From NCBI GenBank assembly GCA_938008005.1, contig CALLLZ010000055.1, positions 1 to 6,211 on the forward strand: 6,211 bases of DNA, written 5' to 3'. Both the position numbers and the translations under genes were made by a program. This document shows, piece after piece, positions 1-5,332 of the stretch (positions are counted from its first letter, which is position 1; each line of letters begins with the position of its first letter). Under the pieces are notes generated by a model. The model searched no databases. It had not been told where the DNA came from and was given only the letters and a program-made list of their open reading frames with translations. This DNA is from an uncultured Marinicella sp. Its GTDB lineage: Bacteria; Pseudomonadota; Gammaproteobacteria; Xanthomonadales; Marinicellaceae.

Positions 1-439
1 CTCGTTCTGTACCATTAATAACAAATGTACCAGTAGGAGTCATTAATGGCAAATCACCCAAGTAGACGCTTTGTTCCTTGATGTACTTTACTTTTTTCTT
101 TTTCTTGGTACTTTTTTCTTTATCGTAAATAACCAATTGTATTTTGGCACGGATAGAGGCGGCATAAGTCATACCACGTAACTTACACTCCAACACATCA
201 AATTCAGGGGCTTCAACGCCCACACTGACATACTCTAATTTAGCAAAACCAGAATAGCTTTCAATTGGAAAAATTGAATTCAATGCATCATTGAGACCAT
301 TCAAGCCTTTGTCATTCTCACCTAAAAAGGCATTGAAAGACTTAACCTGAGTGTCTAATAAATAAGGAACATCCAATACAGCTGTAGAACTTCCAAAGTC
401 CTTTCTGATTCTTTTTTTCTCAGTAAATGTATAACCCAT
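1..439 (-). CDS. rpoB: RNA polymerase subunit beta, N-terminal part (cut by window edge)
   Basis: This is the first 146 codons of the beta subunit of DNA-dependent RNA polymerase, running off the window at position 1. The translation begins MGYTFTEKKRIRKDFG and contains LDVPYLL (22-28), FPIESYSG (57-64), LRGMTYAA (87-94) and the segment YLGDLPLMTPTGTFVINGTER (126-146). All of these match the start of E. coli RpoB in order, covering the beta1/protrusion region. I chose the ATG at 439 because it aligns with the E. coli start and has GAAGGTGA about eight bases upstream. An in-frame ATG at 460 would add seven residues (MVKVTKA) and would place that ribosome binding site inside the gene. One oddity is a lysine-rich stretch at residues 107-116 (KEKSTKKKKK), about three residues longer than E. 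coli by my alignment. The gene is the last of the visible rplJ-rplL-rpoB unit; rpoC would be expected next. Confidence 0.98.
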   Translation of the reverse strand, partial: MGYTFTEKKRIRKDFGSSTAVLDVPYLLDTQVKSFNAFLGENDKGLNGLNDALNSIFPIESYSGFAKLEYVSVGVEAPEFDVLECKLRGMTYAASIRAKIQLVIYDKEKSTKKKKKVKYIKEQSVYLGDLPLMTPTGTFVINGTER

Positions 440-464
440 TGCTTTTGTCACCTTCACCATGCTC

Positions 465-486
465 GCAAAACACCAAAGTATTTTGC
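465..486 (-). promoter_or_regulatory. Hairpin in the rpoB 5' leader
   Basis: The minus-strand RNA can form a 9-bp stem (GCAAAAUAC with GUGUUUUGC) closed by a four-base UUUG loop, ending about 25 bases before the rpoB start. One pair is U-G in the minus-strand RNA, while the plus strand has a C-A mismatch there, which favours a structure in the rpoB transcript. It does not cover the rpoB Shine-Dalgarno (448-455). Possible roles are transcript processing or setting rpoB expression; the function is inferred only. Confidence 0.5.
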
Positions 487-492
487 TGATTT

Positions 493-520
493 ATTATGTA
501 TTTTTTACGCTTAATAACAA
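493..520 (-). promoter_or_regulatory. Weak candidate sigma70-type promoter before rpoB
   Basis: On the minus strand, TTGTTA (515-520) and CATAAT (493-498) are separated by 16 bases. They match the -35 and -10 consensus at four and five of six positions. The surroundings are A/T-rich, so chance matches are likely. It would give rpoB extra transcription downstream of the 550-580 hairpin. Confidence 0.25.
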
Positions 521-549
521 CACCGTTTAATCTGATATTTTTTAAGCGA

Positions 550-580
550 CTAAAGGCCGACATGAAATGTCAGCCTTTAG
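550..580 (-). terminator. rplL-rpoB intergenic hairpin, likely attenuator or processing site
   Basis: The minus-strand RNA forms a 14-bp stem, CUAAAGGCUGACAU paired with AUGUCGGCCUUUAG, with a three-base loop. One pair is U-G in this RNA, whereas the plus strand has a C-A mismatch, so the structure belongs to the minus-strand transcript. The hairpin lies 22 bases after the rplL stop. It is followed by UCGCUUAAAAAA rather than a run of U, so strong intrinsic termination is not expected. In E. coli the same gap holds a partial terminator and an RNase III site that lower rpoB output relative to the abundant L7/L12. I infer a similar role here. Confidence 0.65.
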
Positions 581-602
581 GTTCTATAACTACGTTTTGT
601 AA

Positions 603-977
603 TTATTTCAACTCTACAGATGCACCTGCTTCTTCAAGTTGCTTTTTCACGTCTTCAGCTTCAGCTTTATCAACAGCTTCTTTAATAGTAGCTGGCGCGC
701 CTTCTACCATTTCTTTCGCTTCTTTCAAGCCCAAACCAGTGATACCACGAACGGCTTTAATCACACCAACTTTCTTGTCACCAAAACTGGTCATTACTAC
801 GTCAAACTCAGTTTGCTCGGCAGCAGCTTCACCAGGTGCAGCAGCGGCAGGAGCAGCAGCAACTGCTGCAGCAGCTGATACGCCGAACTTCTCTTCCATA
901 GCTTCAATTAATTCAACAACGTCCATGACGCTCATTGCTGAGATTGCTTCTAAAATATCATCTTTTGATACGGCCAT
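603..977 (-). CDS. rplL: 50S ribosomal protein L7/L12
   Basis: L7/L12 (124 residues) is the multi-copy stalk protein of the large subunit. It binds L10 through its N-terminus and recruits EF-Tu, EF-G, IF2 and RF3 through its C-terminus. The sequence shows the three expected parts: an N-terminal dimerisation domain (about 1-32, with the run VVELIEAMEEKFGV), an Ala/Pro-rich flexible hinge (about 34-54), and the globular C-terminal domain (about 55-124) with FGDKKVGVIKAVRGITGLGL and EAKEMVE, the helical face that contacts factors. Length matches the family (about 120). The start at 977 has GGAG at 985-988 with suitable spacing. The gene lies 34 bases after rplJ and is certainly co-transcribed with it. 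The GCT/GCA-rich hinge produces a long spurious open frame on the opposite strand. Confidence 0.98.
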   Translation of the reverse strand: MAVSKDDILEAISAMSVMDVVELIEAMEEKFGVSAAAAVAAAPAAAAPGEAAAEQTEFDVVMTSFGDKKVGVIKAVRGITGLGLKEAKEMVEGAPATIKEAVDKAEAEDVKKQLEEAGASVELK

Positions 978-1011
978 TTTAATTCTCCAAAAATGTTTTG
1001 TTGTTTATTTC

Positions 1012-1536
1012 TTATACAGCTTTTTGATCTTTGATCGCTGCGATTGTACGTGTCAGTTTTGCGTGTGGCTCTGCCAAAGTTCTTACAAATTTCTCTACTG
1101 GTGCCTTCATTACAGACATCAACATTGCAATTGCTTGATCTTTAGTAGGCAAAGAAGCTAAACGAGCTAACTCCGATGCAGCCAATAAATCACCACCAAT
1201 AGAAACAAACTTAACTTCTAGCTTATCATTTTCTTTGGCGTGATCTTTAATTAAACGAGCCGCGCAACCAGGATCTTCCTGACTGAACGCGTATAACAAA
1301 GGACCAACCAATGAATCTTGAATACATTCATAATCAGTTCCTTCTACAGCTCTTTTAACCAAAGTGTTTTTTGCAACCCTAAGATATACACCACTTTTAC
1401 GTGCATCAGAACGCATGGCAGTCATTAAATCGACTGATGATCCACGGTATTCTGCTGCCACCAAAGAATGTGCATCTTGAGCAACACCGGCAATTTCACT
1501 GACTACAGCTTTTTTCTGCTCTATATTGAGCGCCAT
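1012..1536 (-). CDS. rplJ: 50S ribosomal protein L10
   Basis: L10 (174 residues) anchors L7/L12 dimers to the L11 region of 23S rRNA and represses its own mRNA. The N-terminal RNA-binding domain is visible: LNIEQKKAVVSEIAGVAQDAHSLVAAEYRG (3-32), RVAKNTLVKRAVEGT (53-67), and SLVGPLLYAFS (75-85). The C-terminal part (about 135-170) is helical and should carry the L7/L12 docking helix. It is slightly longer than the 165-residue E. coli protein. I chose the ATG at 1536 because GGAGGT sits just upstream and the protein then begins MALNIEQK, as in E. coli (MALNLQDK). An in-frame ATG at 1563 would add nine non-conserved residues and include the ribosome binding site. The 248-base leader upstream holds the L10 target. 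Confidence 0.98.
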   Translation of the reverse strand: MALNIEQKKAVVSEIAGVAQDAHSLVAAEYRGSSVDLMTAMRSDARKSGVYLRVAKNTLVKRAVEGTDYECIQDSLVGPLLYAFSQEDPGCAARLIKDHAKENDKLEVKFVSIGGDLLAASELARLASLPTKDQAIAMLMSVMKAPVEKFVRTLAEPHAKLTRTIAAIKDQKAV

Positions 1537-1648
1537 GATAACCTCCAAAGGCTCATGCAGCATGTGCTACAGTACTTATAACCCGCTTTGATATGACATA
1601 CCAAAAACGGAACCATTTTGGTGACCAAACAGTATTCTGTATTGGGGC

Positions 1649-1723
1649 ACCATCTGCGTAGGAAATTAAGAAATGCAACCATTAACAAATATAAACTATT
1701 AACTCTAACATCTCACCTACGGT
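1649..1723 (-). ncRNA. L10 leader: autoregulatory mRNA site for L10(L12)4
   Basis: In the rplJ 5' leader the minus-strand RNA reads ACCGUAGG (1723-1716) and, 53 bases later, CCUACGCAGAUGGU (1662-1649). CGUAGG pairs with CCUACG; after the unpaired CAGAUG, GU can close with AC. This arrangement with its CAGAU kink-turn-like bulge is the hallmark of the gammaproteobacterial L10 leader, where bound L10-L7/L12 complex represses rplJ translation. The segment between the arms (1663-1715) is A/U-rich and I cannot fold it confidently. The call rests on the conserved pairing and its position upstream of rplJ. Confidence 0.85.
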
Positions 1724-1734
1724 CTTTGATGACA

Positions 1735-1757
1735 GTCAAACCTTAAATGGGTTTGAC
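1735..1757 (-). promoter_or_regulatory. 8-bp inverted repeat between rplA and the L10 leader
   Basis: GUCAAACC (1757-1750) and GGUUUGAC (1742-1735) are perfect complements around a seven-base loop, 27 bases after the rplA stop and just before the L10 leader core. There is no U-run after it, so it is not a convincing terminator. It could separate the rplKA and rplJL transcripts by processing, or be an outer helix of the leader. Role unknown. Confidence 0.45.
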
Positions 1758-1784
1758 AGCCCTCAAAATTTTTCTACAATCCGG

Positions 1785-2474
1785 TTACTGTCCGACAGAA
1801 ACAGGATCAATTTCAACACCAGCGCCCATCGTAGATGAAATACTGATTTTTCTTATAAATTTACCTTTCGAAGTAGGCGGTTTCTTTTTATTCAACTCTG
1901 CCAATAAAACGGTTAAATTTTCAGCCAACGCGTCAGCGGCGAATGAGGCCTTACCTAAAACAGTATGAATAATTCCGGCTTTATCTATTCTGTACATAGC
2001 TTGTCCAGACTTATTGTTTTTTACTGCAGTAGCCACATCAGGAGTTACCGTACCCACCTTAGGATTAGGCATCAAACCTTTAGGGCCCAATATAGTCCCT
2101 AACTGACCGACGACGCGCATCGCATCAGGTGAAGCAATAACCACATCAAAATCGATATTCCCTTTTTTAACTTCTGCTGCCAAATCATCAAAACCTACAA
2201 TGTCCGCGCCAGCAGCTTTGGCTTCTTCAGCTTTATCACCTTGGGCAAAAACCGCCACAACTACTGACTTACCTGTTCCATTTGGAAGGACAGTTGCACC
2301 ACGAACTGCTTGGTCAGATTTTTTTGGATCCACGCCTAACTGAATGGCCACATCTACAGTCTCATCAAAATTCTTTGACGCATTGCTTTTGACAAAATCC
2401 AAAGCTTCTGAAACTTGGTATTTTTTAAGTTGATCTAACTGCTCTTTCTGAGACTTAATTCTTTTACCAGCCAT
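1785..2474 (-). CDS. rplA: 50S ribosomal protein L1
   Basis: L1 (229 residues; E. coli 234) forms the mobile L1 stalk next to the E site, helping release deacylated tRNA. In many bacteria it also represses the L11-L1 mRNA. Recognisable blocks are KNFDETVDVAIQLGVDPKKSDQAVRG (34-59), the domain II Rossmann-like region with VVVAVFAQGD (70-79), GTILGPKGLMPNPKVGTV (126-143, the most conserved L1 signature), and SISSTMGAGVEIDP (212-225) at the C-terminus. The start at 2474 shares its A with the last base of the rplK stop (TAATG). Its ribosome binding site (AAGGAG) lies inside the last codons of rplK. That arrangement suggests translational coupling, giving equal L11 and L1 output. Confidence 0.98.
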   Translation of the reverse strand: MAGKRIKSQKEQLDQLKKYQVSEALDFVKSNASKNFDETVDVAIQLGVDPKKSDQAVRGATVLPNGTGKSVVVAVFAQGDKAEEAKAAGADIVGFDDLAAEVKKGNIDFDVVIASPDAMRVVGQLGTILGPKGLMPNPKVGTVTPDVATAVKNNKSGQAMYRIDKAGIIHTVLGKASFAADALAENLTVLLAELNKKKPPTSKGKFIRKISISSTMGAGVEIDPVSVGQ

Positions 2475-2908
2475 TATATTACTCCTTCAGTGTCAATACC
2501 CATACTGCGTGCAGTACCAGCAATGGTCCTGACAGCAGCATCCATATCTGCAGCAGTCAAATCAGGCTCTTTCATCTTAGCCACATCTTCTAATTCAGCA
2601 CGACCAATTTTAGCCACCTTATCGGTGTTTGGTGTACCACTGCCTTTCTTAATACCTGCAGCTTTTAATAACAAAACAGATGCTGGAGGAGTTTTAGTGA
2701 TAAATGTAAAGCTTCTGTCGTTATAAACAGTGATAACCACAGGAATAGGCAAACCTTGTTCCGTATCGCCTGTTTGGGCGTTGAACGCTTTACAAAACTC
2801 CATGATGTTCACCCCATGCTGTCCCAAAGCTGGACCCACTGGTGGCGAAGGATTGGCCTGACCTGCAGGCACTTGTAATTTAATGTACGACTGTACTTTT
2901 TTAGCCAT
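2474..2908 (-). CDS. rplK: 50S ribosomal protein L11
   Basis: L11 (144 residues; E. coli 142) binds the GTPase-associated region of 23S rRNA at the base of the L7/L12 stalk and is needed for stringent-response sensing by RelA in E. coli. The sequence has the N-terminal domain with its proline-rich motif LQVPAGQANPSPPVGPALGQ (11-30) and HGVNIMEFCKAFN (31-43). The C-terminal RNA-binding domain includes TPPASVLLLKAAG (73-85) and the C-terminal signature around 126-141 (AVRTIAGTARSMGIDT). I chose the ATG at 2908, which gives MAKKVQSYIKL and has GGAG at 2915-2918 six bases upstream. A longer TTG-initiated reading (MYPEKK...) would overlap that site and is not conserved. The 70-base gap after nusG contains a candidate L1 site. 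Confidence 0.98.
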   Translation of the reverse strand: MAKKVQSYIKLQVPAGQANPSPPVGPALGQHGVNIMEFCKAFNAQTGDTEQGLPIPVVITVYNDRSFTFITKTPPASVLLLKAAGIKKGSGTPNTDKVAKIGRAELEDVAKMKEPDLTAADMDAAVRTIAGTARSMGIDTEGVI

Positions 2909-2918
2909 TTTCTTCTCC

Positions 2919-2952
2919 GGGTACAAACGCCAAGTACTTAAACCGGCTCCCC
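2919..2952 (-). promoter_or_regulatory. Candidate L1-binding hairpin in the rplK leader
   Basis: The minus-strand RNA can pair GGG (2952-2950) with CCC (2921-2919) and GCCGG (2947-2943) with UUGGC (2933-2929, two G-U pairs). This leaves a lopsided internal loop of GUUUGUA opposite one or two bases. An alternative fold pairs CCGG (2946-2943) with CCGG (2920-2917) and GUAC (2937-2934) with GUAC (2924-2921). Both end at or in the rplK Shine-Dalgarno (2915-2918). L1 represses rplK in E. coli through a leader that imitates its 23S site, and GGAGCCG here also occurs, from memory, in the E. coli 23S L1 region. The assignment is inferred. Confidence 0.5.
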
Positions 2953-2978
2953 ATTGTTGTTAATTTTATTACCTTCGG

Positions 2979-3512
2979 TCAAACTTTTTCGACTTGACCG
3001 AATTCTAATTCGACCGGAGTCGACCTACCAAATATCGAGACAGCCACTCGCATGCGACTCTTCTCATAATTGACTTCTTCTACTTCGCCATTAAAATCGG
3101 CAAAAGGACCGTCGATGACGCGAATCATTTCACCCACATCGAACAATGTTTTTGGTTGCGGCTTATCCTCACCTTCTTGAATTCTTTGTAGTATTGCATT
3201 GGCCTCACGCTCCGTAATAGGAGCAGGCTTCTCTGCAGTACCACCAATAAAACCCAAAACTTTCGGCACACTCTTAACCAAGTGCCACGTTTCATCATTC
3301 ATTTCCATTTGGACCAACACATACCCAGGAAAGAACTTTCTTTCGCTGCGACGTTTTTGCCCGTTCTTCATTTCAACCACAGCCTCTTTTGGCACCAACA
3401 CTTCGCCAAAAACATCTTGCATCTGGTATCTATCAATACGCTCTTCCAGAGACTTAACAACCTGCTGTTCATAGCCTGAATACGCGTGAACTACATACCA
3501 TCTGTGTGACAT
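2979..3512 (-). CDS. nusG: Transcription termination/antitermination factor NusG
   Basis: NusG (177 residues; E. coli 181) binds the RNA polymerase clamp, raises processivity, and links polymerase either to Rho or to S10 on the leading ribosome. The NGN domain spans about 1-115 and carries RWYVVHAYSGYEQQV (4-18), EVLVPKE (37-43) and RKFFPGYVLVQMEM (58-71). The KOW domain follows at about 125-177, with VGEMIRVIDGPFADFNGEVEEVN (126-148) and FGRSTPVELEFGQVEKV (161-177). The start at 3512 has AGGAG (3522-3526) nine bases upstream. The gene follows secE by only 26 bases, so the two are co-transcribed, the standard secE-nusG pair. Confidence 0.98.
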   Translation of the reverse strand: MSHRWYVVHAYSGYEQQVVKSLEERIDRYQMQDVFGEVLVPKEAVVEMKNGQKRRSERKFFPGYVLVQMEMNDETWHLVKSVPKVLGFIGGTAEKPAPITEREANAILQRIQEGEDKPQPKTLFDVGEMIRVIDGPFADFNGEVEEVNYEKSRMRVAVSIFGRSTPVELEFGQVEKV

Positions 3513-3538
3513 GAACCCTAACTCCTAATACTTGTTAT

Positions 3539-3907
3539 TTACTCAAAGAAATATTCAATGAGGTTACTGAACAGCGAATCAACCAAAAACAAAAAGAAAC
3601 CAATAATGACAACCAAAACCAAAACCATGATCGTGGTTTGTACCGTTTCGTTCTTTGTTGGCCATACAATTTTTTGCCTTTCGATATTGGCATTTTTAAC
3701 AAATTTTGCAAAATTCTTGCCTTTCGTTGTGGTGTAGCCAATAAAGCCTCCCACCAAAACACCACCAAGCACCATTAAAACCCTGATAATGGTTGGATAT
3801 GTATCAACAAAATATAGGTTCGCAGCAACTCCAGCAATAATAATTGCTATGGCTAACCACCATCTTAATTTATCACCAGCACCTTGGGCCGACTCAACAC
3901 TACTCAT
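3539..3907 (-). CDS. secE: Preprotein translocase subunit SecE
   Basis: SecE (122 residues; E. coli 127) is the essential inner-membrane clamp of the SecYEG protein-export channel. Three membrane segments are apparent: about 16-35 (WWLAIAIIIAGVAANLYF), 41-60 (IRVLMVLGGVLVGGFIGYTT) and 92-115 (TIMVLVLVVIIGFFLFLVDSLF). The essential amphipathic cytoplasmic region precedes the third one and carries the family signature ERQKIVWPTKNE (76-87). Three segments are typical of gamma- and some betaproteobacteria; most other bacteria keep only the last. I chose the ATG at 3907 (MSSVESAQG), with GGA about eight bases upstream. A TTG at 3940 in frame would add an atypical 11 residues with a badly placed ribosome binding site. 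It lies 52 bases after tRNA-Trp, with which it is probably co-transcribed. Confidence 0.96.
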   Translation of the reverse strand: MSSVESAQGAGDKLRWWLAIAIIIAGVAANLYFVDTYPTIIRVLMVLGGVLVGGFIGYTTTKGKNFAKFVKNANIERQKIVWPTKNETVQTTIMVLVLVVIIGFFLFLVDSLFSNLIEYFFE

Positions 3908-3959
3908 ATATATTTTCCAAATTAGCCAAAGCTTGATCAAACCACCTCAATCAAAACAA

Positions 3960-4035
<76 letters not shown>

Positions 4036-4050
4036 AAAATCGTAAAGACA

Positions 4051-4082
4051 GCAAAAGCCAACAGTAAACTGTTGGCTTTTGC
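4051..4082 (-). terminator. Hairpin terminator after tuf
   Basis: A perfect 14-bp inverted repeat, GCAAAAGCCAACAG and CTGTTGGCTTTTGC with loop TTTA, begins 16 bases after the tuf stop. On the minus strand the core CCAACAG/CTGTTGG is flanked by AAAAG and CTTTT, followed by GCTGTCTTT. This resembles a rho-independent terminator with an interrupted U-run. It should end or reduce fusA-tuf transcripts; partial read-through would also feed tRNA-Trp and secE-nusG. Confidence 0.75.
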
Positions 4083-4098
4083 GTCACGAGTTAAATTA

Positions 4099-5289
4099 TC
4101 ACTCGATAATTTTTGCTACTACACCCGCACCTACTGTACGGCCACCTTCACGAATGGCGAAACGCAAGCCATCATCCATCGCAATCGGTGCAATCAATTC
4201 AACAACCATCTTGACGTTGTCACCAGGCATAACCATTTCCACACCTTCTGGTAACTCACATGCGCCAGTCACGTCTGTTGTTCTGAAGTAAAACTGTGGA
4301 CGGTATCCTTTGAAAAATGGTGTGTGACGACCACCTTCATCTTTACTTAACACATAAACTTCAGCTTCGAATTTAGTGTGGGGCGTGATTGTACCCGGTT
4401 TTGCCAGCACTTGTCCACGCTCAACTTCATCTCTTTTCGTTCCACGCAACAAAACACCCACATTATCACCTGCTTCACCCGAATCAAGCAACTTACGAAA
4501 CATCTCTACACCAGTACATGTAGTGGTGCTGGTGTCACGAATACCAACAATCTCAATTTCTTCACCAACGTTAACAACGCCAGTCTCAATTCGACCTGTT
4601 ACAACCGTACCACGACCTGAAATTGAAAAAATATCTTCAATCGGCATCAAAAATGGCTTCGCTGTATCACGCTCAGGCGTTGGAAAGTATGCATCCATCT
4701 CATCCAACAACTTTAGTACTGCTGGAGCACCAATATCTGATGTATCACCTTCCAAGGCTTTAAGGGCAGAACCCATAACCAATGGCGTGTCATCACCAGG
4801 AAACTCATAGTCACTTAACAACTCACGAACTTCCATCTCAACCAACTCTAACAACTCTTCGTCATCAACTTGGTCACATTTGTTTAAGAACACAACAATA
4901 TAAGGTACACCAACCTGACGAGCCAACAAGATGTGCTCACGGGTTTGTGGCATAGGACCATCAGCTGCAGATACAACCAAAATTGCACCATCCATTTGAG
5001 CCGCACCAGTAATCATGTTTTTAACATAATCAGCATGGCCTGGACAATCAACGTGTGCATAATGACGATCATCTGTCTCATACTCTACGTGCGCTGTAGA
5101 AATCGTGATACCACGCTCTCTTTCTTCTGGCGCATTATCGATTTGATCATATGCTTTAAATTCACCGCCTTGTTTCTCAGCAGCAACTTTTGTGATCGCT
5201 GCAGTCAAGGTTGTTTTACCATGGTCAACGTGACCAATCGTGCCCACGTTCACATGGGGCTTATTGCGTTCAAATTTTTCTTTTGACAT
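4099..5289 (-). CDS. tuf: Elongation factor Tu
   Basis: EF-Tu (396 residues) is the cytoplasmic GTPase that delivers aminoacyl-tRNA to the ribosomal A site. All the G-domain motifs are intact: P-loop GHVDHGKT (19-26), switch I with RGIT (59-62), DCPGH (81-85, including the catalytic His85), NKCD (136-139) and SAL (174-176). Domain II starts at about 208 and includes GRGTVVTGRIETG (225-237). Domain III starts near 300 and ends with the conserved GAGVVAKIIE. Length is the bacterial norm. The start at 5289 gives the canonical MSKEKFERNKPHVNVGTIGH; the upstream Shine-Dalgarno is weak (GAG at 5298-5300). The 43-base gap to fusA contains an A/T-rich palindrome at 5303-5316. The short gap implies a fusA-tuf operon, as in the str operon, yet downstream it leads into tRNA-Trp and secE. 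Confidence 0.99.
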   Translation of the reverse strand: MSKEKFERNKPHVNVGTIGHVDHGKTTLTAAITKVAAEKQGGEFKAYDQIDNAPEERERGITISTAHVEYETDDRHYAHVDCPGHADYVKNMITGAAQMDGAILVVSAADGPMPQTREHILLARQVGVPYIVVFLNKCDQVDDEELLELVEMEVRELLSDYEFPGDDTPLVMGSALKALEGDTSDIGAPAVLKLLDEMDAYFPTPERDTAKPFLMPIEDIFSISGRGTVVTGRIETGVVNVGEEIEIVGIRDTSTTTCTGVEMFRKLLDSGEAGDNVGVLLRGTKRDEVERGQVLAKPGTITPHTKFEAEVYVLSKDEGGRHTPFFKGYRPQFYFRTTDVTGACELPEGVEMVMPGDNVKMVVELIAPIAMDDGLRFAIREGGRTVGAGVVAKIIE

Positions 5290-5332
5290 TGTCGTTTCTC
5301 AAACTTAATTTTAAGTATTCTAAATATTTTTT

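Noticed and set aside
835..880. GCA/GCT trinucleotide-like repeat
   Set aside because: This is the Ala-rich hinge of L7/L12, a normal family feature and not a repeat element.
496..1161. Long plus-strand open frame (221 codons) opposite rplL and rplJ
   Set aside because: It is antisense to two certain ribosomal protein genes. It is kept open by the alanine-rich hinge and biased codons of rplL, has low-complexity Ser/Ala content, and resembles no family I know.
1537..1563. N-terminal extension of rplJ from the ATG at 1563
   Set aside because: It would place the strong GGAGGT ribosome binding site within the coding region and adds nine residues absent from the family; 1536 is the better start.
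3535..3768. Minus-strand frame of 77 codons overlapping secE
   Set aside because: It lies out of frame within secE, whose own frame carries the SecE signature and membrane segments.
4376..4810. Plus-strand open frame of 144 codons opposite tuf
   Set aside because: It is a shadow of the strongly codon-biased tuf gene, with no ribosome binding site and no recognisable domain. The overlapping 4378-4620 and 4933-5286 frames fail for the same reason.
5303..5316. ACTTAA-TT-TTAAGT palindrome in the fusA-tuf gap
   Set aside because: The six-base stem with a two-base loop is all A/T except one C-G pair. It is too weak and too likely by chance to call as an operator or terminator.
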